Source of the DNA: Pegea sp. RAD2-039
Lineage: Eukaryota > Chordata > Thaliacea > Salpida > Salpidae
Direction: 5' to 3'
DNA: 64,000 bases
Assembly: GCA_034620365.1 (NCBI GenBank)
Contig: JAQGEQ010000363.1
Location: forward strand, 2,577,989 to 2,641,988
Shown here: positions 53,146 through 64,000 of the stretch, piece after piece
Numbering within the stretch: position 1 is the first letter of the stretch
How the letters are laid out: each line of letters opens with the position of its first letter
Position numbers and translations under genes: made by a program
The notes under the pieces: generated by a model
Databases searched by the model: none
Told to the model about the DNA's origin: nothing
What the model saw: only the letters and a program-made list of their open reading frames with translations

Positions 53146-54350
53146 TCTTGTACTAATAGGAAGGACATCTACAGAAGACATCTTAGTTCTTTCTGTTCTT
53201 CAGAAAATTTTCTTGGATACTGAGACGCAATCATGTAAGTCAAAACTCTCCTTATCAATGAATGATTAAGAGAATTGGGACTCACTAAATTAAGAGTGAA
53301 AGACTTGATGGATCTTTGAAGAGTAAACAGAACATCTACAAGAGATATCATCCATTGTTCTTCAGGTTAACCGTTCAGGATACTTCTAATTAAATTGCTT
53401 GAAGTTGGAATATGTGAAGATCTCGTCAGTTGTGTTGGTTTTGATGACGAAAAACTCTAGAGTCAGAATACGGCAATCAAAAAAAATGATTGACGTATTA
53501 TGACTCACCTGTTTCAGATAGAAAGTCTTGGATGCATCATTACGACATCTACCAAAAACATCAGCTGTGGATTGGTTCATCTTCAAGTCATTAATTCTCA
53601 TTTTCGAATCTTAACTACAGATGAGGATCGAAAGCACTATGAGTCAAAAATGTCCCAACAAATATTAGTTAGTGATGGGAAAGATTCGACTCACGAAATG
53701 CAGAAGAAGAGACTTTTATGTCTTTGAGGAAGATGATGTCTCCGGTAGATACTATCGGCGATGATTCGGTTGCTTCTGGATGGATTAGATGATGAAACGA
53801 CGATGAAGTCACTAGAGTAAACAAATTCCATAAATTTTCATAATTTATATTGAAATTGATGACTCACCGTTTAAATTCCAAGATTTGGTTGATCTTCGAT
53901 GTATAAACAGGACATCTACAGGAGATATCTTCAGTTGTTCTTCCTTTCATGGACATAACTCTGGAGTCAAAGCGTGCCAATCACATAATAAATTATGGTT
54001 AGCAAAATTTGACTCACTTGATGCAGATGTAGAGAAGAATCTTTTGGGTGATTGAGGTAGAAGCTTGACATCTAAGAAAGATATCATCGATGTTTAGTTG
54101 TTCTAACTTCTTAGATGATCCAGATGGATCTGCAAATCTGGGATACTGAGAGGTCCCTGTAAGTCAAAACTCTCCTAATATTAATTAAACAATTAATAAG
54201 AGAATTTCGACTCACTAATTTAAGAATGAAAGACTTCATGAATCTTTGAAGAGTAAACAGAACATCTACAAGAGACATCATCTGTATTTTTTCCTTTCAA
54301 GAAAGAAACCTGAGAGCCAAAAGCAGCCTATCAAATATTGTTAAATGGTA
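53146..54350. repeat. Array segment duplicated at 62800-64000
   Basis: Sequence from about 53146 onward matches 62800-64000 at an offset of about 9,654 bp with very few differences: one base is missing at TCATTTCGAATC (63252) against TCATTTTCGAATC (53598), and there is one substitution near 63348. The match continues to the window edge. Confidence 0.85.
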
Positions 54351-57300
54351 GACAAGTTTTAGCTCACCTGTTCCAGATAGAAAGTCTTTGAGGCATCGAC
54401 ACGACATCTACGAAAGACATCAGCGGTGATTCCTTTGTCAGAGATGGAAACCTTTGAGTTAACAGTTCGAGTATCATAAGAAATTTAATGATATAGCGAA
54501 CTGTTGACTCACCTGATGCAGAGGACTTTTTTAGGTCTTGTATTAGAAGGCAGGACATCTACAGAAGACATCTTCGTTCTTTCTGTTCTTCAGAAAATTT
54601 TCTTGGATACTGAGATGGAAACCTGTAAGTCAAAACTCTCAATCAAATAATGATTAAGAGAATTTAGACTTACTAAATTAAGAGTGAAAGACTTGATGGA
54701 TCTTTGAAGAGTAATCAGGACATCTACAAGAGATATCATCTATTGTTCTTCAAGTTAACCGTTTCAGGATACTTCTAATTAAATTGCTTGAAGTTGGAAT
54801 CTATGAAGATCTCATCAGCTTGTTTTCAGTTGTGTTGGTTTTGTTGACGAAAAACTCTAGAGTCATAGTACGGCCATCAAATAAAAAATGGTGGACGTAT
54901 TATGACTCACCTGTTTCAGATAGAAAGACTTCAATGCACCGACACATCAGCTGTGGATTGGTTCATCTTCAAATCATCAATTCTCATTTTCGAATCTTAA
55001 CTACAGATAAGGATCGAAAGCACTATGAGTCAAAAATGTCCCAACAAATATTAGTTAGTGATGTGAAAGATTCGACTCACAAAATGCAGAAGAAGAGACT
55101 TTCAAGTCTTTTTGAAGATGATGTCTCCGGTAGATACTATCGGCGATGATTCGGTTGCTTCTGGATGGAATAGATGGTGAGACGGCGATGAAGTTACTAG
55201 AGTCAACAAATTCCATAAATTTTCATAATTTATATGGAAATTGATGACTCACTGTTTAAATTCCAAGACTTGGTTGATCTTCGATGTATAAACAGGACAT
55301 CTACAGGAGATATCTTCAGTTGTTCTTCCTTTCATGGACATAAATCTGGAGTCAAAATGTGCACAACATTTAATAAATTATGGTTAGCAAATTTTGACTC
55401 ACTAGATGCAGATGTAGAAAAGATCCTTTTAGGTGTTTGATGTAGAAGCTTGACATTTAAGGAAGTTATCATCGATTTTTAGTTGTTCTAACTTCTTAGA
55501 TGATCAAGAAGGATCTGTCAATCTGGGATACTGAGATGGAAACCTGTGAATCAAAACTCTAGTAATAATAAATAAACAATTATTAAGAGAATTTGGACTC
55601 ACTAATTTAAGAGTGAAAGACTTGATGAATCTTCGAAGAGTAAACAGAACATCAACAGATGACATCATCTGTATTTCTTCCTTTCAGGAAAACACCTGAG
55701 AGCCAAAAGCAGCCTATCAAATATTGTTAAATGTTAGACAAGTTTTAGCTCACCTGTTCCAGATAGAAAGTTTTCGAGGCATCGACACCACATCTACAAA
55801 AGACATCAGCGGTGATTCCTTTTTCAGAGATGGAAACCTTTGAGTTAAGAGTTCGAGTATCATTAATAATTTAATGATTTATCGAACTGTTAACTCACCT
55901 GATGCAGAGGACTCTTTCAGGTCTTGTATTAGAAGGCAGGACATCTACAGAAGACATCTTCGTTCTTTCTGTTCTTCAGGAAAATTTCTTGGATAATGAG
56001 ACGGAAACCTGTAAGTCAAAATTCTCAATCACAGAATGATTAAGAGAATTTGGACTCAATAAATTTAGAATGAAAGATTTGATGGATCTTTGAAGAGTAA
56101 TCAAGACATCTACAAGAGATATCATCCATTGTTCTTCAGGTTACCGTTTCAGGATACTTCTAATTAGATTGCTTGAAGTTGGAATCTATGAAGATCTCTT
56201 CAGTTGTCTTGATTTTGTTGACGAAATGACGAAAAACTCTAGAGTCAGTGTACGGCATTCAAATAAAAAAATGGTTGACTTATTATGACTCACTTGTTCC
56301 AGATAGAAAGTCTTCGAGGCATCGATACATCAGCTGTGGATTGGTTCATCTTCAAATACTCAATTCTTATCTTTGAATCTTAACTACAGATAAGAATCGA
56401 AAGCACTATGAGTCAAAAATGTCCCAACAAATATTAGTTAGTGATGGGAATGATTCGACTCACGAAATGAAGAAGAAGAGACTTTTATGTCTTTGAGGAA
56501 GATGATGTCTCCGGTAGATAATATCGGCGATGATTCGGTTTATTCTGGATGGAATAGATGGTGAGACGGCGATGAAGTTACTAGAGTCAACAAATTCCAC
56601 TAATTTTTCAAAAATTAAATGGAAATTGATGACTCACAGGTTTGAATTCCAAGTCTTGGTTGATCTTCGATGTATAAACAGGACATCTACAGGAGATATC
56701 TTCAGTTGTTCTTCCTTTCAGGGTCATGAATCTGGAGTCAAAGCGTGCCAATCACTTAATAAATTATGGTTAGCAAAATTTGACTCACTAGATGCAGATG
56801 TAGAGAAGATTCTTTTGGGTGTTTGAGGTAGAAGCATGACATCTAAGAAAGACATCATCGATGTTTAGTTGTTCTAACTCCTTAGATGATCAACAAATAT
56901 CTGTAAATTTGGGACACTGAGATGGGAACCTGTGAATCAAAACTCTCCTAATAATAATTAAACAATTATTAAGAGAATTTCGACTCACTAATTTAAGAGT
57001 GAAAGACTTGAAGGATCTTCGAAGAGTAATCAGAACATCTACAGGTGACATCATCTGTATTTCTTCCTTTCAGGAAAGACACCTGAGAGCCAAAAGCAGC
57101 CTATCAAATATTAGTAAATGGTACACAAGTTTTAGATCACCTGTTCCAGATAGAAAGTCTTTGAGGCATCGACACGACATCTACGAAAGACATCAACGGT
57201 GATTTCTTTTTCCGAGATGGAAACCTGTGAGGTAACAATTCGAGTATCATTAATAATTTAATGATTTAGCGAACTGTTAACTCACCTGATGCAGAGGACT

Positions 57301-60112
57301 CGTTCAGGTCTTGTACTAGAAGGCAGGACATCTACAGAAGACATCTTCGTTCTTTCTGTTCTTCAGGAAAATTTCTTGGATACTGAGATGGAAACCTGTA
57401 AGTCAAAACTCCCCTTATCAAAAATCAGCAAATGATTAAGAGAATTTGGACTTACTAAATTAAGAGTGAAAGACTTGATGGATCTTCGAAGAGTAATCAG
57501 CACATCAAAAGATATCATCTATTGTTCTTCAGGTTAACCGTTTCAGGATACTTCTAATTAAATTGCTTGAAGTTGGAATCTATGAATATCTCGTCAGTTG
57601 TCTTGATTTTGTTGACGAAAAGCTCTAGAGTCAGATTACGCCAATAAATGAAAAAATAATTGACGTATTATGACTCACCTGATTCATGTAGAAAGTCTAG
57701 GATGCATCAATACGACTTTTACGAAAAGCATCAGCTGTGGATTGGTTCATCTTCAAGTCATCAAATCTCATTTTCAAATCTTAACTACAGATAAGGATCG
57801 AAAGCACTATGAGTCAAAAATGTCCCAACAAATATTAGTTAGTGATGGGAAAGATTCGACTCACAAAATGCAGAAAAAGAGAATTTCAAGTCTTTGAGGA
57901 AGATGATGTCTCCGGTATATAATATCAGCGATGATTCGGTTTTTTCTGGATGGAATAGATGATGAGACGACGATGAAGTTACTAGAGTCAACAAATTCCA
58001 TAAATTTTCAAAATTAAATGGAAATTGATGACTCACTGTTTAAATTCCATGTCTTGGTTGATCTTCGATGTATAAACAGGACATCTACAGAATATATCTT
58101 CAGTTGTTCTTCCTTTCATGGACATAACTCTGGAGTCAAAGCGTGCCAAACAATTTATAAATTATGGTTAGCAAATTTTGACTCACTAGATGCAGATGTA
58201 GAGAAGATTCTTTTGGGTGTTTGAGGTAGAAGCTTGACATCTAAGAAAAATATCATCGATGGTTAGTTGTTCTAACTCCTTAGATGATCAAGAAGGATCT
58301 GTAAATCTGGGATATTGTGATGGGAACCTGTGAATCAAAACTCCCCTTATCAAAATTAAGATAATGATTAAGAGAATTTCGACCCACTAGTTTAAGAATG
58401 AAAGACTTCATGGATCATGGAAGAGTAAACAGAACATCAACAGGAGACATCATCTGTATTTCTTCCTTTCAGGAAAGAAACCTGAGAGCCAAAAGCAGCC
58501 TATCAAATATTGTTAAATGGTAGACAAGTTTTAGCTCACCTGTTCCAGATAGAAAGTCTTCGATGCATGGACACGACTTCTACAAAAGACATCAGCAGTG
58601 ATTCCTTTTTCAGAGATGGAAACCTGTGAGTTAACAGTTCGAGTATCATTAATAATTTAAAGATTTAGCAAATTGTTAACTCACCTGATACAGAGGACTC
58701 TTTTAGGTCTTGAACTAATAGGAAGAACATCTACAGAAGACATCTTCGTTCTTTCTGTTCTTCAGAAAACTTTCTTGGATACTGAGACGTAAACTTGTAA
58801 GTCAAAACTCTCAATCAAATAATGATTAAGAGAATTTAGACTTACTAAATTAAGAGTGAAAGACTTGATGGATCTTTGAAGAGTAATCAGGACATCTACA
58901 AGAGATATCATCTATTGTTCTTCAGTTTAACCGTTCAGGATATTTCTAATTAAATTGCTTGAAGTTGGAATCTATGAAGATCTCGTCAGTAATCTTGGTT
59001 TTGATGACGAAAAACTATTGAGTCAGAATACGACATTCAAAAAAAAAATGCTTGACGTATTATGATTCACCTGTTTCAGATAGAAAGTCTTGTATGCATC
59101 AATACGACATCTACGAAAATGATCAGCTGTGGATTGGTTCATCTTCAAATCATCAATTCTCATTTTCAAATCTTAACTACAGATAAGGATCGAAAGCACT
59201 ATGAGTCAAAAATCTCCCAACAATTATTAATTAGTGATGGGAAAGATTCGACTCACCAAATGCAAAAGAAGAGACTTTCATGTCTTTGAGGAAGATGATA
59301 TCTTCGGTAGATAATATCGGCGATGGTTCGGTTTTTTCTGAATGGAATAGATGGTGAGACGGCAATGAAGTCACTAGAGTCAACAAATTCCATAAATTTT
59401 TAAAATTTATATGGAAATTGATGACTCACTGTTTAAATTCCAAGACTTGGTTGATCTTCGATGTATAAACAGGACATCTACAGGAGATATCTTCAGTTGT
59501 TCTTCCTTTCAAGGTCATAACTCTGGAGTCAAAGCGTGCCAATCACTAAAAAAATTATGGTTAGCAAATTTTGACTCACTATATGCAGATGTAGAGAATA
59601 TTCTTTTAGGTGTTTGAGGTAGAAGTATGACACCTAAGAAAGACATCATCAATGTTTAGTTGTTCTAACTTCTTAGATGATCAAGAAGGATCTGTAAATC
59701 TGGGACACTGAGATGGAAACCTGTGAATCAAAACTCCACGAATAATAATTAAACAATTATTAAGAGAATTTAGAATTACTAATTTAATAGTGAAAGACTT
59801 CATGGATCTTTGAAGAGTAAACAGAACATCAACAGGAGATATCATCTGTATTTCTTCCGTTCAGGAAAGAAACCTGAGAGCCAAAAGCAGCCTATCAAAT
59901 ATTGTTAAATGTTAGACAAGTTTTAGCTCACCTGTTCCAGATAGAAAGTCTTCGAGGCATCGACACGACATCTACGAGAGACATCAGCAGTGATTCCGTT
60001 TTCAGAGATGAAAACCTTTGAGGTAACAGTTCGAGTATCATTAATATTTAATGATTTATCGAACTGTTAACTCACCTGATGCGGAAGACTCTTTCAGGTC
60101 TTGTACTAATAG

Positions 60113-62813
60113 GCAGGACATCTACAGAAGAAATCGTTGGATATTACGGTTTTCAGGAAAGAAACCTATAGATTCAAATCGTTTCAGTCAACCTACATCT
60201 AATAATTTGAAAAGATTTGACTTACTGGATGTAAAAGGGTCTTGTAGATCTTGAACTAATAGGAAAGACATCTACAGGCGACATCGTTGGTTATTCTGTT
60301 TTTCAGGAAAGAAACCTGTAGAGTCAAATCATTTCAGTCAATCTACATCTAATGATTTGAAAAGATTTGACTTACTGGATGTAAAAGGGTCTTGTAGATC
60401 TTGAACTAATAGGAAGGACATCTACAGGAGACATCGTTGGTTATTCCGTTTTTCAGGAAAGAAACCTGTAGAGTCAAATCGTTTCAGTCAATCTACATCT
60501 AATGATTTGAAATGATTTGACTTACTAGATGTAGAAGGGTCTTGCAGATCTTGAACTAATAGGAAGGACATCTACAGGAGACATCGTTGGTTATTCTGTT
60601 TTTCAGGAAAGAAATCTGTAGATTCAAATCGTTTCAGTCAATCTACATCTAATGATTTCAAAAGATCTGACTTACTGGATGTAAAAGGGTCTTGTAGATC
60701 TTGAACTAATAGGAAGGACATCTACAGGCGATATCGCTGGATCATCTGTTTTTCAGGAAAGAAATCTGTAGATTCAAATCGTTTCAGTCAATCTACATCT
60801 AATGATTTCAAAAGATCTGACTTACTAGATGTAAAAGGGTCTTGTAGATCTTGAACTAATAGGAAGGACATCTACAGGCGACATCGCTGGATCATCTGTT
60901 TTTCAGGAAAGAAATCTGTAGATTCAAATCGTTTCAGTCAATCTACATCTAATGATTTCAAAACATCTGACTTACTAGATGTAAAAGGGTCTTGTAGATC
61001 TTGAACTAATAGGAAGGACATCTACAGGCGACATTGCTGGATCATCTGTTTTTCATGAAAGAAATCTGTAGATTCAAATCGTTTCAGTCAATCTACATCT
61101 AATGATTTCAAAAGATCTGACTTACTAGATGTAAAAGGGTCTTGTAGATCTTGAACTAATAGGAAGGACATCTACAGAAGACATCGTTGGTTATTCTGTT
61201 TTTCAGGAAAGAAATCTGTAGAGTCAAATCGTTTCAGTCAATCTACATCTAATGATTTCAAAAGATCTGACTTACTAGATGTAAAAGGGTCTTGTAGATC
61301 TTGAACTAATAGGAAGGACATCTACAGGCGACATCGCTGGATCATCTGTTTTTCAGGAAAGAAATCTGTAGATTCAAATCGTTTCAGTCAATCTACATCT
61401 AATGATTTGAAAAGATTCGACTTACTGGATGTAAAAGGGTCTTGTAGATCTTGAACTAATAGGAAGGACATCTACAGGCGACATCGCTGGATCATCTGTT
61501 TTTCAGGAAAGAAATCTGTAGAGTCAAATCGTTTCAGTCAATCTACATATAATGATTTCAAAATATCTGACTTACTGGATGTAAAAGGGTCTTGTAGATC
61601 TTGAACTAATAGGAAGGACCTCTACAGGCGACATCGCTGGATCATCTGTTTTTCAGGAAAGAAATCTGTAGATTCAAATCGTTTCAGTCAATCTACATCT
61701 AATGATTTCAAAAGATCTGACTTACTGGATGTAAAAGGGTCTTGTAGATCTTGAACTAATAGGAAGGACATCTACAGGCGATATCGCTGGATCATCTGTT
61801 TTTCAGGAAAGAAATCTGTAGATTCAAATCGTTTCAGTCAATCTACATCTAATGATTTCAAAAGATCTGACTTACTAGATGTAAAAGGGTCTTGTAGATC
61901 TTGAACTAATAGGAAGGACATCTACAGGCGACATCGCTGGATCATCTGTTTTTCAGGAAAGAAATCTGTAGATTCAAATCGTTTCAGTCAATCTACATCT
62001 AATGATTTGAAAAGATTTGACTTACTAGATGTAAAAGGGTCTTGTAGATCTTGAACTAATAGGAAGGACATCTACAGGCGACATCGCTGGATCATCTGTT
62101 TTTCTCAGAAAGAAATCTGTAGATTCAAATCGTTTCAGTCAATCTACATCTAATGATTTCAAAAGATCTGACTTACTGGATGTAAAAGGGTCTTGTAGAT
62201 CTTGAACTAATAGGAAGGACATCTACAGGCGACATCGCTGGATCATCTGTTTTTCAGGAAAGAAATCTGTAGAGTCAAATCGTTTCAGTCAATCTACATC
62301 TAATGATTTGAAAAGATTTGACTTACTGGATGTAAAAGGGTCTTGTAGATCTTGAACTAATAGGAAGGACATCTACAGGCGACATCGCTGGATCATCTGT
62401 TTTTCAGGAAAGAAATCTGTAGAGTCAAATCGTTTCAGTCAATCTACATCTAATGATTTGAAAAGATTTGACTTACTGGATGTAAAAGGGTCTTGTAGAT
62501 CTTGAACTAATAGGAAGGACATCTACAGGCGACATCGCTGGATCATCTGTTTTTCAGGAAAGAAATCTGTAGATTCAAATCGTTTCAGTCAATCTACATC
62601 TAATGATTTCAAAAGATCTGACTTACTGGATGTAAAAGGGTCTTGTAGATCTTGAACTAATAGGAAGGACATCTACAGGCGACATCGCTGGATCATCTGT
62701 TTTTCAGGAAAGAAATCTGTAGAGTCAAATCGTTTCAGTCAATCTACATCTAATGATTTGAAAAGATTTGACTTACTGGATGTAAAAGGGTCTTGCAGAT
62801 CTTGTACTAATAG
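60113..62813 (-). repeat. Homogeneous 150-bp tandem array, about 18 monomers
   Basis: Monomers of 150 bp (one is 151 bp, near 62104) with high identity. On the minus strand each contains a 60-nt GT-AG spacer (GTAAGTCAAATC...GATTTGACTCTACAG) and a 90-nt segment between spacers. Two variant positions alternate (GGTTATTCTG or GGATCATCTG; GAGTCAAATC or GATTCAAATC), showing mixed amplification of two parent monomers. All three minus frames of the 90-nt segment contain stops, and the plus frame that is open in the related monomers at 39.5 kb is closed here by TGA. Confidence 0.9.
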
Positions 62814-64000
62814 GAAGGACATCTACAGAAGACATCTTAGTTCTTTCTGTTCTTCAGAAAATTTTCTTGGATACTGAGACGCAATCATGTAAGTCAAAAC
62901 TCTCCTTATCAATGAATGATTAAGAGAATTGGGACTCACTAAATTAAGAGTGAAAGACTTGATGGATCTTTGAAGAGTAAACAGAACATCTACAAGAGAT
63001 ATCATCCATTGTTCTTCAGGTTAACCGTTCAGGATACTTCTAATTAAATTGCTTGAAGTTGGAATATGTGAAGATCTCGTCAGTTGTGTTGGTTTTGATG
63101 ACGAAAAACTCTAGAGTCAGAATACGGCAATCAAAAAAAATGATTGACGTATTATGACTCACCTGTTTCAGATAGAAAGTCTTGGATGCATCATTACGAC
63201 ATCTACCAAAAACATCAGCTGTGGATTGGTTCATCTTCAAGTCATTAATTCTCATTTCGAATCTTAACTACAGATGAGGATCGAAAGCACTATGAGTCAA
63301 AAATGTCCCAACAAATATTAGTTAGTGATGGGAAAGATTCGACTCACAAAATGCAGAAGAAGAGACTTTTATGTCTTTGAGGAAGATGATGTCTCCGGTA
63401 GATACTATCGGCGATGATTCGGTTGCTTCTGGATGGATTAGATGATGAAACGACGATGAAGTCACTAGAGTAAACAAATTCCATAAATTTTCATAATTTA
63501 TATTGAAATTGATGACTCACCGTTTAAATTCCAAGATTTGGTTGATCTTCGATGTATAAACAGGACATCTACAGGAGATATCTTCAGTTGTTCTTCCTTT
63601 CATGGACATAACTCTGGAGTCAAAGCGTGCCAATCACATAATAAATTATGGTTAGCAAAATTTGACTCACTTGATGCAGATGTAGAGAAGAATCTTTTGG
63701 GTGATTGAGGTAGAAGCTTGACATCTAAGAAAGATATCATCGATGTTTAGTTGTTCTAACTTCTTAGATGATCCAGATGGATCTGCAAATCTGGGATACT
63801 GAGAGGTCCCTGTAAGTCAAAACTCTCCTAATATTAATTAAACAATTAATAAGAGAATTTCGACTCACTAATTTAAGAATGAAAGACTTCATGAATCTTT
63901 GAAGAGTAAACAGAACATCTACAAGAGACATCATCTGTATTTTTTCCTTTCAAGAAAGAAACCTGAGAGCCAAAAGCAGCCTATCAAATATTGTTAAATG
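62800..64000. repeat. Second copy of the 53.1-54.35 kb array segment, cut by the window end
   Basis: Begins directly after the last 150-bp monomer and copies the sequence starting near 53146, including the unusual ACATG in place of the usual ACAG acceptor-like end (plus CAATCATGTAAGTC at 62882). The junction suggests that the 150-bp run was inserted or amplified inside an older duplication. Confidence 0.85.

Larger units (their letters stand above)
44810..64000 (-). repeat. Satellite-like higher-order-repeat array with palindromic GT-AG spacers, block 2
   Basis: The array fills the right 19 kb and runs past the window end. Eight monomer types of about 140-230 bp form a higher-order repeat of about 1,386-1,397 bp (type-2 monomers near 49978, 51364, 53905, 55292, 56680, 58077 and 59474; the 51364-53905 interval spans 2.54 kb). 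Each monomer has a core GATATCTCCTGTAGATGTCC (minus strand) or variant, and a spacer of about 50-60 bp that starts GTGAGTC/GTAAGTC, ends GACTC(T/C)AG or similar, and folds back on itself. In the copy at 49.98-51.37 kb the eight spacers lie at about 50033-50088, 50231-50288, 50384-50439, 50527-50585, 50698-50755, 50931-50981, 51097-51151 and 51271-51323. Candidate exons between spacers have lengths such as 94, 94 and 84 nt, and none keeps a common open frame, so a protein product is unproven. Confidence 0.85.

Noticed and set aside
44810-64000. The array as a protein-coding gene with many small exons on the minus strand
   Set aside because: With splicing at the palindrome boundaries, segment lengths (94, 94, 84 and 90 nt) do not keep phase and stops occur in every frame; using the internal CTGTAG acceptor gives 50, 40, 46 and 54 nt, also inconsistent. 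Coding may once have existed but is not supported now.
44810-64000. CRISPR array
   Set aside because: The repeats are long, the whole monomers are homologous rather than unique spacers between short repeats, and the context is an intron-bearing eukaryotic genome.

Overview
The window is AT-rich eukaryotic nuclear DNA, almost certainly animal. Multi-exon genes with GT-AG introns join in consistent phase, polyadenylation signals follow the stops, and the proteins include a Ras-like GTPase of the RERG/RASL type, the ER mannosyltransferase ALG12 and a C-type-lectin transmembrane protein. Short introns (about 48-65 nt) mixed with longer ones and symmetric phase-1 exons would suit an AT-rich invertebrate such as a flatworm, but the phylum cannot be fixed from this sequence. 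All gene models were spliced by hand.

Layout. (1) 2.2-5.1 kb, minus strand: a 391-aa RERG/RASL-like GTPase in five exons, with a degenerate GTPase centre and a large insertion before its last helix. (2) 5.1-19.5 kb: mostly AT-rich non-coding DNA with scattered exon-like fragments at 15.5-18.3 kb and a GC-richer island at 18.57-18.9 kb. (3) 19.5-23.8 kb, plus strand: a complete 11-exon ALG12 gene (495 aa). (4) 24.1-35.2 kb, plus strand: a 21-exon gene for a single-pass membrane protein of about 2,536 aa: signal peptide, one clear C-type lectin domain, a second degenerate lectin-like region, a long Thr/Asn-rich glycosylated stalk made by tandem duplication of a two-exon cassette (period about 1,471 bp), a transmembrane helix and a cytoplasmic tail of about 205 aa. 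(5) 36.4-44.7 kb, minus strand: a cluster of small genes of an unrecognised family. Two paralogs share a 25-nt first exon, phase-1 internal exons, a 49-nt penultimate exon and a Lys/Glu-rich last exon; two smaller candidate genes lie beside them. (6) 38.7-40.2 kb and 44.8-64.0 kb (window end): a satellite-like array. Its higher-order repeat is about 1.39 kb with eight monomers; there is a seven-monomer 1,237-bp variant and a homogeneous run of eighteen 150-bp monomers.

The most unusual feature is the array. Read on the minus strand, every monomer carries a spacer of about 50-60 bp that begins GTGAGTC or GTAAGTC, ends GACTC(T/C)AG or a close variant, and is an inverted repeat. The eight monomer types have eight different arm sequences, yet in each the arms stay complementary. 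This looks like an array of hairpin-forming, intron-like elements. I found no reading frame that survives splicing of all monomers, so coding is unproven.

The genes do not form an evident pathway. ALG12 and the RASL-like gene look like ordinary single-copy genes. The lectin gene, the small-gene cluster and the array are lineage-specific, repeat-driven sequence.
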